Part shown: positions 26,764-33,829 of the stretch, piece by piece | How the letters are laid out: every line of letters starts with the position of its first letter | Numbering within the stretch: the stretch's first letter is position 1 | Assembly (NCBI GenBank): GCA_964640055.1 | Contig: CAZXFH010000034.1 | Span: 1 to 36,334 of the forward strand | DNA length: 36,334 bases | Direction of reading: 5' to 3' | Source: CAZXFH01 sp964640055 | Lineage (GTDB): Bacteria; Fidelibacterota; UBA2242; JAFGTP01 | The notes under the pieces: generated by a model | Told to the model about the DNA's origin: nothing | Database searches by the model: none | The model's input: the letters and a program-made list of their open reading frames with translations, nothing else | Made by a program: the position numbers and the translations under genes

Positions 26764-28706
26764 AATTGAGGCAAAACCTAACACTATTTTTCTCTATCAG
26801 ACTTTTTTTTGGCCTGATGCTATGCCTGTGGCTCATGCCGCAAGTCCTTCATGCACAGCAAAAATGGCGGTCGGCTCGTCCCGAACAGCAGGAACAAAAA
26901 ATTAAGTATTACCAGGCGCTGCGTTTGGAACAGCAGGGCCGGATCGAGCAGGCCAAACAAATCTATGCTTACCTCACTCAACAGGATCCCGGCAATATCA
27001 TTTATTATAAACGGTATGTTCGTTTACTGTTAGCCACGGAAAGTTATGCTGAGATGGAGGAAGTTATTACCCGCTTTCTGGAAAAACATCCCCAAAATAT
27101 TGAAGCCATCGTGGACCGGGGCAAACTGTATTTTGCCCGCGGTGACACAAGTCAGGCCCATGACTACTGGCAGCAGGCCTTGGAAAAATTCGGACATTCC
27201 ACAACCTTTTACCGCCATCTGTTTTATGCACTATTGGAAAATCGTGCCCTTGACCGGGCAGAAGCCCTGGTATGGGAGGCCCGGGAATATCATCAGCGCA
27301 AAGATTTGCTTAGTCTTGAACTGGCCAATTACTATATGTCAACCCGACGTTATGAGGCTGCGGCCGGGGAATATTTGCAATATGCTGATCAAGATGAGCG
27401 TAAATACAACACTGTTACCCGCCAGTTACTCCAGATTCCCCATGAAGAAAAAGTTTTCCAGAGCATTGATTCTCTGTTACAGGCCAAATTGGAGCAGCAC
27501 CCTGATTTTGTGCCTTTGTATCAGTTGCGCAGTGAGTTGCTGTTTAGATTTCAAGAGTATGAGAAGGCCACTGACATGGCCTTTAAAAGCGAACAGATTA
27601 GTGGCTATCCGGGCAAAGTCGTCTTAACTCTGGCCAAAGATCTCCTGCGCGAAAAAGAATATGGACAAGCCGAATATATCTATCATCAGGTAATTACCGA
27701 GGAACAATTTGCCAAGGTAGTACCCGAAGCGCTTTTAGGGCTGGCCAAAACCCTGGAGGAGAAATTGCTCGCTCAGCAGCAAACGGAACCCCTGCACTAT
27801 TTTTATCCCGACAATATTTTTTTCAATACGGACTTTGTCAATCAACTGGCCGACCAGTATGACTTAAAACGGGCCTTTGCTATTTATGATTCATTGATTA
27901 CCATTCATCCGCAAACTCATTACTCGGCCCGGGCAATTTACCGGCTGGGTGATTTACGTTTCCGGCTGACCCATGATTTTGACGGCGCACTGCAATTTTT
28001 GCAACGTGCCTTGAAAGCAAGCCGGGAGGCTGCCCTTACCCAGCAATGTATCACCCGGATCGTGGATGTCTATATTGCCCGGGGTGATCTGGATCAGGCC
28101 CAAGATATTATAGAAAAATATCTAAGTGAATATGAAGGCTCCCAATTTGAAAAAAATCTGGCCGTTAAACAGGTATTATCCCTTTATCTTGCCGGAGAGA
28201 TTGATAGTGTGATCAGTCAAAAGAACCATATATTAGGTTTATTAACTGCTGAACATGACCTATATAATGATTTTTTCGGATTAACAAATTTTCTGGATCA
28301 ATATTACACCGGAACCAGTACTGCCAGTCAGGAGGCTTTCAACTATTTTAGCAAGGGAGAGCGCTTCCTGCACCAGAACAAGCTATCCCAGGCAGCCAGT
28401 AGCTATGGCTTTATCATTGAAAATTATCCGGCGGCTCCTGTTATTGCCCCGGCTCGCTTCCGCCTGGCGCAGATACAATTGGTCATGCATCAGTTTGAAA
28501 GTGCCCGGAAAACCCTGATACCGGTCCTGAACGGGGATAATCAATGGGCGGATCAAGCCGCCTTTATGCTGGCTGAAATAAACCATTTTAAGCGTCAGGA
28601 CCTGACCCGGGCAGTCCAGTGGTATGAACGTATACTAATGGACTTTCAACAGTCCTTTTATGCAGAGGTAGCCCGTAAAAGATTGCGTACGCTGCAAGCG
28701 GAATGA
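26760..28706 (+). CDS. Exported TPR-repeat protein
   Basis: 648 aa. The signal peptide runs to about residue 35 (LFFGLMLCLWLMPQVLHAQ). The remainder is helical TPR-type repeats: GRIEQAKQIYAYLTQQDPGN, EVITRFLEKHPQNIEAIVDR, AIYRLGDLRFRLTHDFDGAL, and C-terminal repeats of the Bam/YbgF kind (RFRLAQIQLVMHQFESARKT). It overlaps the upstream gene by four bases, so translation is coupled. It is probably a periplasmic protein-interaction scaffold. There is no enzymatic motif. Confidence 0.88.
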   Translation: MKLRQNLTLFFSIRLFFGLMLCLWLMPQVLHAQQKWRSARPEQQEQKIKYYQALRLEQQGRIEQAKQIYAYLTQQDPGNIIYYKRYVRLLLATESYAEMEEVITRFLEKHPQNIEAIVDRGKLYFARGDTSQAHDYWQQALEKFGHSTTFYRHLFYALLENRALDRAEALVWEAREYHQRKDLLSLELANYYMSTRRYEAAAGEYLQYADQDERKYNTVTRQLLQIPHEEKVFQSIDSLLQAKLEQHPDFVPLYQLRSELLFRFQEYEKATDMAFKSEQISGYPGKVVLTLAKDLLREKEYGQAEYIYHQVITEEQFAKVVPEALLGLAKTLEEKLLAQQQTEPLHYFYPDNIFFNTDFVNQLADQYDLKRAFAIYDSLITIHPQTHYSARAIYRLGDLRFRLTHDFDGALQFLQRALKASREAALTQQCITRIVDVYIARGDLDQAQDIIEKYLSEYEGSQFEKNLAVKQVLSLYLAGEIDSVISQKNHILGLLTAEHDLYNDFFGLTNFLDQYYTGTSTASQEAFNYFSKGERFLHQNKLSQAASSYGFIIENYPAAPVIAPARFRLAQIQLVMHQFESARKTLIPVLNGDNQWADQAAFMLAEINHFKRQDLTRAVQWYERILMDFQQSFYAEVARKRLRTLQAE

Positions 28707-28741
28707 GCACCGGAAATAAAATTGGTTCTTATAGGTAAATA

Positions 28742-29995
28742 ATGTTAAGACAACTCATCAGTATCATATTAATCACAGTTACGCTTTCCGCTCAGAAGCT
28801 ATTGGTGCCCATGGATGTGCCCCAAAGCGATCATTTAAAGGCCTATGGGGTGGCTTACTGGATCCTGAAGCAGGGCGTTAATGTAGAATGGTTGCTGAAT
28901 TACCGTGGCGGCTCCTTTCTGACCGATTATCATAGCGGAATAGAGAAAGAATTACGATTGCGTGGGGTGACATATAATCAAGTAAGCGGTACTGAAGTGC
29001 TGCAGATATATACCACGATTGAACAGAATAATATGGAGATTGTATTACTGGAAAAAGCCGCCAAAATAGCCATCTATACTCCGCCTAATAAACGGCCCTG
29101 GGATGATGCCGTGACCTTAGCCCTGACCTATGCCGAGATTGATTATGATATTCTCTGGGATAAAGAGGTTCTGCAGAATGAATTGTCCGATTATGACTGG
29201 TTACACCTGCATCATGAGGATTTTACCGGGCAATATGGTAAGTTTTATGCCAGTTACCGGCATGCCCAGTGGTATCAGGAACAAAAACAAAAATATGAAG
29301 CCATGGCCAAAGAACTTGGCTTTGTCAGTGTCTCCGAACAGAAAAAAGCTGTGGCCCGGAAAATAAAGGATTATATTGCCCAAGGGGGCTTCCTGTTTGC
29401 CATGTGTTCGGCTACCGATGCCCTGGATATTGCCCTGGCAGCTGAAGGAGTGGACATCGTGGCCACTCCTTTTGATGGTGATCCCCCCGATCCTAAAGCC
29501 CAAAAAAAGCTGGATTTCTCCAAGACCCTGGCCTTTGAGAATTTTAAGTTGTATACCAATCCCATGATCTACGAGTACAGCGATATCGATTATCCTCCCA
29601 GTAATAAGGCGCTGGCGCCGGGTGCTCAGGCCGATTATTTTACGCTATTTGAATTTTCAGCCAAATATGATCCGGTGCCCAGTATGCTCACCCAGAACCA
29701 TGTGGGTGTGATAAAGGGGTTTATGGGGCAAACCACAGGTTTTTACCGGGATAAAATCAAGAAATCCATAGTCATTATGGGCGAGGTGGAGGAGGGACCG
29801 CAGGTAAAATATATCCACGGTAGTCATGGCGAAGGAACCTTTACCTTTCTGGCAGGACATGATCCCGAAGATTACCGGCACTTTGTGGGCGATCCGCCGA
29901 CCCGGTTGGAATTACACAAAAATTCACCCGGTTACCGCTTGATCCTGAATAATGTGCTTTTTCCCTCCGCCCGCAAAAAGGAACGCAAGACCTGA
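28742..29995 (+). CDS. Secreted conserved protein, amidotransferase-like fold, often labelled asparagine synthetase B
   Basis: 417 aa with a short signal peptide (MLRQLISIILITVTLSAQ). The start KLLVPMDVPQSDHLKAYGVAYW and NVEWLLNYRGGSF match a Bacteroidota/FCB family that, as I recall, is commonly annotated as asparagine synthetase B. I see no N-terminal Cys nucleophile or ATP-pyrophosphatase motif, so that name is probably wrong. Segments YIAQGGFLFAMCSATDALD and GSHGEGTFTFLAGHDPEDY suggest a flavodoxin/GATase-like fold, as in DUF4159. It follows the TPR gene by 35 bases and may act with it and the DUF4159 protein. Confidence 0.82.
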   Translation: MLRQLISIILITVTLSAQKLLVPMDVPQSDHLKAYGVAYWILKQGVNVEWLLNYRGGSFLTDYHSGIEKELRLRGVTYNQVSGTEVLQIYTTIEQNNMEIVLLEKAAKIAIYTPPNKRPWDDAVTLALTYAEIDYDILWDKEVLQNELSDYDWLHLHHEDFTGQYGKFYASYRHAQWYQEQKQKYEAMAKELGFVSVSEQKKAVARKIKDYIAQGGFLFAMCSATDALDIALAAEGVDIVATPFDGDPPDPKAQKKLDFSKTLAFENFKLYTNPMIYEYSDIDYPPSNKALAPGAQADYFTLFEFSAKYDPVPSMLTQNHVGVIKGFMGQTTGFYRDKIKKSIVIMGEVEEGPQVKYIHGSHGEGTFTFLAGHDPEDYRHFVGDPPTRLELHKNSPGYRLILNNVLFPSARKKERKT

Positions 29996-30056
29996 TGGTT
30001 ATTGGAAAATTTTGCTGAAAACCCTGAATTAAAAATGAAATTATTAAAGGTAAATT

Positions 30057-30446
30057 ATGCAAGTATTCTCTGTTAAAACTCGTTCCCGCAACGAAATGGT
30101 GGATATTACCGGTAATGTGAAACAGGCGGTTTCCGAATCAGGTGTGAAAAACGGTATGTGCACCGTATACTGTCCCCATACCACGGCCGCTATTACCATC
30201 AATGAAAATGCGGATCCGGATGTCCCCCGGGATATCCGGATGAAGCTACAAAATCTGATTCCGCCCGATGAAGGCTATACCCACGCAGAAGGCAATTCTG
30301 ATGCCCACATAAAATCCTCATTGATCGGTAATACGGTGCAGCTGATTGTGGAAAATGGACAGGTCGAATTAGGCACCTGGCAAGGAATCTTCTTTTGTGA
30401 ATTCGATGGGGCGCGCAGCCGCAAGGTATGGGTACAGGTGAAGTGA
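30057..30446 (+). CDS. yjbQ: YjbQ family (UPF0047) secondary thiamine-phosphate synthase-like
   Basis: 129 aa, near-full length for the family. Signature motifs are intact: HTTAAITINEN, EGNSDAHIKSSLIG and GTWQGIFFCEFDGARSRKV, whose conserved His/Asp/Glu form the presumed active site. E. coli YjbQ has weak thiamine-phosphate synthase activity in vitro; its true role is unclear. AAAGG lies six bases before the ATG. It is the last gene of the co-oriented block and a terminator follows. Confidence 0.93.
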   Translation: MQVFSVKTRSRNEMVDITGNVKQAVSESGVKNGMCTVYCPHTTAAITINENADPDVPRDIRMKLQNLIPPDEGYTHAEGNSDAHIKSSLIGNTVQLIVENGQVELGTWQGIFFCEFDGARSRKVWVQVK

Positions 30447-30465
30447 TCTATCCCATACAACTGTT

Positions 30466-30500
30466 CCGGTATTAACTAAAAGTATACTGGTAGTTTTTTT
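30466..30500 (+). terminator. Probable terminator after yjbQ
   Basis: CCGGTAT (30466-30472) pairs with ATACTGG (30484-30490; one G-U pair), followed by TAG and seven T. The stem is short but the T-run is good. It lies between convergent genes. Confidence 0.55.
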
Positions 30501-30519
30501 AAAGATTGGCCGGTGGCGA

Positions 30520-30978
30520 TCAGCGGGGCTTGGTTAAGTTTAATCCCTGGGGGATATAAAGCGGTCCGGCATGATAGACATCAATATATAGAACCAGGGT
30601 ATCCTGGTAGTCGGGTTGGATTAAATGATAAATATCCAAAATGCCACCCATTGGCAGTATACCGAAGTCCAGGAAGTTTTTCATTTTGGGATCCACGGCC
30701 GATCCCTGTCTTTCGACGATAAAGGGGTGGTTGTTTTGATTGCGAAGCTGAAAAAGGTATATATAGGAGAAGGAAATGCTGCCTTGTGGTACATTGTATC
30801 CCAGGCGGACCGGATTGGTAGGGGTGTATCCGTAAGTGGAATCAGGGGCGGGTTTCAAGTATGCGAATAGCTTGTGAGGCGGGCGAACAAAAGGATTGAT
30901 CATGCTGCAACTATAATAAAGTAGCATTAAGCCCGCGATCAGGTTAAACCACTGTTTTTTACTACTTGAAAATGGCAC
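30520..30978 (-). CDS. Small probable lipoprotein, function unknown
   Basis: 152 aa from a GTG start without a clear ribosome site; a start at the Met in GLMLLYYSC is also possible. Hydrophobic LIAGLMLLYYSC ends in a weak lipobox, so membrane attachment is likely. The mature part (TYGYTPTNPVRLGYN, YLFQLRN, FIVERQGSAVD, LDIYHL, LYIDVYHAGPLYIPQGL) resembles a Bacteroidota lipoprotein family that, as I recall, is sometimes mislabelled as a KDO-8-phosphate aldolase; no aldolase motif is visible. Convergent with yjbQ. Confidence 0.65.
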   Translation of the reverse strand: MPFSSSKKQWFNLIAGLMLLYYSCSMINPFVRPPHKLFAYLKPAPDSTYGYTPTNPVRLGYNVPQGSISFSYIYLFQLRNQNNHPFIVERQGSAVDPKMKNFLDFGILPMGGILDIYHLIQPDYQDTLVLYIDVYHAGPLYIPQGLNLTKPR

Positions 30979-31194
30979 CGGCTGAATATAATCATTTTTT
31001 CACTTGATTTACTAATAATCTTTTAAAATTATTGTCCGGATATAGATTATTCCGCTTAAATCCCAGCGTAAGGTCTCAAAGTATATTCTGATAATAAATC
31101 ACCAATGAAATAACATAAATATTGGGTTATGAATGTTTAAGGCCTGATGAAAACGGGCATTAAAAAATGTATCCGAGCTTGACTTAGTCAAAAA

Positions 31195-31250
31195 ATGACA
31201 ACCCCCTGACTCCCCCTTTGATAAGGGGGACAATTTTTTAAGGGTGTCAT
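31195..31250. repeat. Small palindromic (REP/MITE-like) element
   Basis: ATGACA (31195) and TGTCAT (31250) form terminal inverted repeats, with ACCC/GGGT just inside. In the centre TCCCCCTT-TGAT-AAGGGGGA (31211-31230) makes a perfect 8-bp hairpin, followed on the plus strand by ACAATTTTTT, so it could also terminate transcription. Similar CCCCCTTNNNNAAGGGGG motifs are scattered through many bacterial genomes. There is only one copy in this window. Confidence 0.6.
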
Positions 31251-31371
31251 GCACCTGACCCTGCCGCGTTACGACAATAGGTTCCGTAGCAGAGCCCCGA
31301 AACGAGAACACTAGCGAAAGACCCGGCACAAAAGTAAAATTGAGACAGCCCCACAATTCATTGGGGGGGGG
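31251..31371. repeat. Possible insertion-sequence end remnant with G9 tract
   Basis: The stretch is more GC-rich than its flanks. It ends in TTGAGACAGCCCC (31340-31352), which resembles terminal repeats of several transposon families (GGGGCTGTCTCAA on the other strand), then CCCCA...TGGGG and nine G at 31363-31371. No transposase reading frame or second end is present, so this is at most a fragment. Confidence 0.35.
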
Positions 31372-31481
31372 TTACTTATAAATCAGATAGATAAATGTTA
31401 TCTCAAGGTTAATATGATATTACGTCACAATATACATATACAAAATAGGCACCATTCAGCAGGTTATGCAGAGAATTTGTC

Positions 31482-32405
31482 TTGAAAAAGCAGCCAGGGT
31501 TTGTTAAAATCAATTCAGAAGTGCAGGTGTATCAACCCAGTAATCAGGAAATTGCCAAAGAATTAAGTCAGATCGCCGATTTACTTGATCGGCTGGAGGA
31601 AAATCCTTTTCGCATCCGGGCTTATCAAGCAGCCGCTCAGAAAATTGAAAATATAAAGAAGCCTTTGGCTGAACTGATCGAACAGGGCCGGGAAGCGGAT
31701 TTGACAGATTATTCCGGTATTGGCGAACGAATTGCCAACTTGATCGTGGAGTTTGTCAAGCGCGGTCGTACCCGGTATCACGAACAGTTGCTCAGCGAAG
31801 TCTCTCCGGAAAAGATTCTGCAAAAAATACCCGGTATTGGCCCCCAACTGGCACCCCGCATCATCGATGAGTTAAATATCACCACACTGGAGGAATTGGA
31901 GCAAGCAGCCCATGACGGTCGGTTGGGCACAGTAAAAGGTTTTGGGAAAGGACGTCTGCAAACGGTAAAGGCCATTCTGGCCGGAATGCTGAGCAGCTAT
32001 ACACAGCGTCGGATGAGACGGTTAGCAAGTGCGGAAGAACCACAAGCAGAACATCCGTCAGTAAAGGTATTGCTCGATGTTGATCGCGAATATCGCCGTA
32101 AACAGGCTGCCGGGAAACTGAAAAAAATCGCTCCCAAACGGTTCAATCCGCAAAATAAAGCCTGGCTGCCTATTCTACATACCCAACGGCAGAATTGGCA
32201 GTTTACCGTGCTTTTTTCTAATACCGCCCGCGCCCATGAATTGGAAAAAACCCGGGATTGGGTGGTTATTTACTTTGCCAGGCAGGATCAGGAAGGACAG
32301 GTCACGGTGGTAACTAAAGAACAGGGCCCCTTACGGGGAAAGCGTGTGGTCCGCGGCCGTGAAAAAGAATGTCTGAAATATTATAAAAAGAGACAAAATT
32401 CCTAA
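31482..32405 (+). CDS. PolX-like N-terminal helix-hairpin-helix DNA-binding protein
   Basis: 307 aa. Residues 15-180 match the DNA-binding start of X-family polymerases: the 8-kDa-like NPFRIRAYQAAAQKI helices, then hairpins YSGIGERIA (78), IPGIGPQLA (116) and GFGKGR (153). No nucleotidyltransferase palm (no GSxRR or DxD) follows. Instead a basic linker leads to a domain of about 110 residues (190-300) with WQFTVLFSNTARAHELEKTRDWVVIY and a Lys/Arg-rich end. It probably binds DNA ends or gaps; its activity is unknown. The start is TTG with only a weak GAGA site. Confidence 0.82.
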   Translation: MKKQPGFVKINSEVQVYQPSNQEIAKELSQIADLLDRLEENPFRIRAYQAAAQKIENIKKPLAELIEQGREADLTDYSGIGERIANLIVEFVKRGRTRYHEQLLSEVSPEKILQKIPGIGPQLAPRIIDELNITTLEELEQAAHDGRLGTVKGFGKGRLQTVKAILAGMLSSYTQRRMRRLASAEEPQAEHPSVKVLLDVDREYRRKQAAGKLKKIAPKRFNPQNKAWLPILHTQRQNWQFTVLFSNTARAHELEKTRDWVVIYFARQDQEGQVTVVTKEQGPLRGKRVVRGREKECLKYYKKRQNS

Positions 32406-32406
32406 G

Positions 32407-32598
32407 TCAATCCTTGTGGGAATTGATGGTCTTGTCCGCTGAGATTCCCTTTTTTTTATCCATTTGTGTGTAGAGATGATAGGCTGTATCGGGACCCAGC
32501 AGACGGCGGGCCGTTTTAATGGGCAATTTAAGCCGGCCGGACTGTAACAGCCAGCGATAGTGATATTTTTTGCGAATTTCAGCGGCTTTATCAGACAT
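32407..32598 (-). CDS. Small basic ORF, function unknown
   Basis: 63 aa from ATG 32598 (a TTG at 32613 would add five). It is rich in Lys, Arg and Tyr (AAEIRKKYHYRWLLQSGRLK, LPIKTARRLLG) and has no signal peptide or membrane segment. The codon pattern looks like neighbouring genes and the frame ends one base past the convergent helix-hairpin-helix gene. No Shine-Dalgarno site is seen, so it may be chance. Confidence 0.4.
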   Translation of the reverse strand: MSDKAAEIRKKYHYRWLLQSGRLKLPIKTARRLLGPDTAYHLYTQMDKKKGISADKTINSHKD

Positions 32599-32629
32599 AG
32601 AAACAGGCTGCAACTATTAAGGTTGAATG

Positions 32630-32671
32630 CCTTTGTCAGGCAAAGCAATATTAACTCCTTTGCGGGCAAAG
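32630..32671. promoter_or_regulatory. Two tandem short inverted repeats
   Basis: CTTTG-TCAGG-CAAAG (32631-32645) and CTTTG-CGGG-CAAAG (32658-32671) are spaced by 12 bases in the gap upstream of both the small minus-strand ORF and the hydrolase gene. They could be paired operator half-sites or small hairpins; no regulator is known. Confidence 0.25.
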
Positions 32672-32811
32672 ATTCAAGCAGGTTATGTTTATAGTACCTC
32701 AAACAGTTGATAAAAAAGCTGGCAGGGATGAAAGATAATGGATAGGTTTGCTTCGTTGCATCAAAGGAGATGAAAAACACTCCGGGTTCTTCTGATATGA
32801 GCTGCGTTTAG

Positions 32812-33615
32812 ATGAAATCCTATCGAAAGTATGGATCAGCCCCCTATAAAATTGCCGTGATACATGGCGGGCCCGGGGCACCCGGAGAGATGGCACCTGT
32901 GGCCCGTTGGTTGGCAATGCAGCAGGGGGTACTGGAACCCCTGCAAACCGCTGACAGCCTGGCAGAACAAGTAGCAGAATTAAGGTCGGTTCTGGAAGCA
33001 CAGGTAGATCCGCCGCTGGTCTTGATTGGTTTTTCCTGGGGGGCCTGGCTTAGTTTGATAACCACGGCTGAGTATCCTGAATTGGTCAAGCAGTTGATCC
33101 TGATCAGCACCCCGGCCTTTGAAAACCGCTATGAGCGGCAAACCCTGCGCACCCGTTTAGATAATTTAACCAGTCACCAAAGAGAGGAACTGCAAAGGCT
33201 GCTTGCCGCTTTAAAAACAGCTCCGGACAGGCAGCAAAAAGAGCTTTTTGCCCGGTTGGGTGCTTTAACAGAGCAGGCAGACAGCTATGCACTCCAAGAA
33301 CATGATAGTGAAGTACTGGCCTATCAATATAACATTTTTAAAAAAGTATGGCCAGCTGCTCAGAAGTTACGTGCCAGCGGGGAGTTGTTGAACTATGCCC
33401 GCCGGATCAACTGCCCGGTAAGCGCGATACATGGCGATTATGATCCCCATCCCGCAGCAGGTGTTGAAGGGCCTTTACGTAAGATCCTGAAAAATTTTCG
33501 TTTTTTACAGTTGAAAAAGTGTGGACACAAGCCCTGGATCGAGCGTTATGCCAAAGCCGACTTTTATCCTATCCTTAGTCAGGAATTGGGACCGGGACCC
33601 TGTCAGAGCCGGTAA
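32812..33615 (+). CDS. Alpha/beta hydrolase
   Basis: 267 aa. Oxyanion-hole motif HGGPG at 18-22, nucleophile S75 in GFSWGAW, acid D211 in HGDYDPHP and histidine H239 in CGHKPW complete the catalytic triad. A helical cap lies between about residues 105 and 195. The HGGPG and GxSWG motifs are shared with proline iminopeptidase-like enzymes, but the substrate (ester, amide or other) cannot be told. No signal peptide; cytoplasmic. The start ATG lacks a clear ribosome site. Confidence 0.88.
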   Translation: MKSYRKYGSAPYKIAVIHGGPGAPGEMAPVARWLAMQQGVLEPLQTADSLAEQVAELRSVLEAQVDPPLVLIGFSWGAWLSLITTAEYPELVKQLILISTPAFENRYERQTLRTRLDNLTSHQREELQRLLAALKTAPDRQQKELFARLGALTEQADSYALQEHDSEVLAYQYNIFKKVWPAAQKLRASGELLNYARRINCPVSAIHGDYDPHPAAGVEGPLRKILKNFRFLQLKKCGHKPWIERYAKADFYPILSQELGPGPCQSR

Positions 33616-33637
33616 GGGCGCTGCTTTTAAAAATGAA

Positions 33638-33651
33638 TTGATAATTGTCAA
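33638..33651. promoter_or_regulatory. FNR/CRP-like palindrome upstream of the hybrid kinase
   Basis: TTGAT-AATT-GTCAA differs from the FNR consensus TTGAT-N4-ATCAA at one base. A TATATT box at 33675-33680 would put the start of transcription near 33686, about 41-42 bases from the palindrome centre, the usual class II activator position. A Crp/Fnr regulator is encoded at 19625. The box-to-gene leader would be about 145 nt. Confidence 0.4.
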
Positions 33652-33829
33652 CTAAAAGTTATTCTGGCAATGTATATATTTATAAATTGATTAATATGTC
33701 AGCAGTCTATATATTTGTAAAGCTTATTTCAATATTTGACAGCCATGGTAATCGAATTGCTTTTTTTAACTCAGCCGGAATAAATATTTAAACCAGTTTA
33801 ATAATCACATTGGGACAGGGGGTATGGGT

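Larger units (their letters stand above)
30979..31481. other. 503-bp gene-free region with repeat remnants
   Basis: No convincing gene. The first 200 bp are AT-rich and probably hold the promoter for the minus-strand lipoprotein. From 31195 on, the composition changes sharply: a palindromic element (31195-31250), a GC-richer stretch ending in an insertion-sequence-like end and a G9 tract (to 31371), then AT-rich sequence leading to the gene at 31482. An 85-codon frame across the repeats (31099-31356, minus) looks accidental. Confidence 0.6.

Noticed and set aside
31099..31356. 85-codon minus-strand frame in the repeat region
   Set aside because: It is made of the palindromic element and IS-like end; no coding signs.
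32331..32780. 149-codon minus-strand frame
   Set aside because: It overlaps the end of the helix-hairpin-helix gene and the better small ORF in another frame; Cys/Phe-rich, unlike a real protein here.
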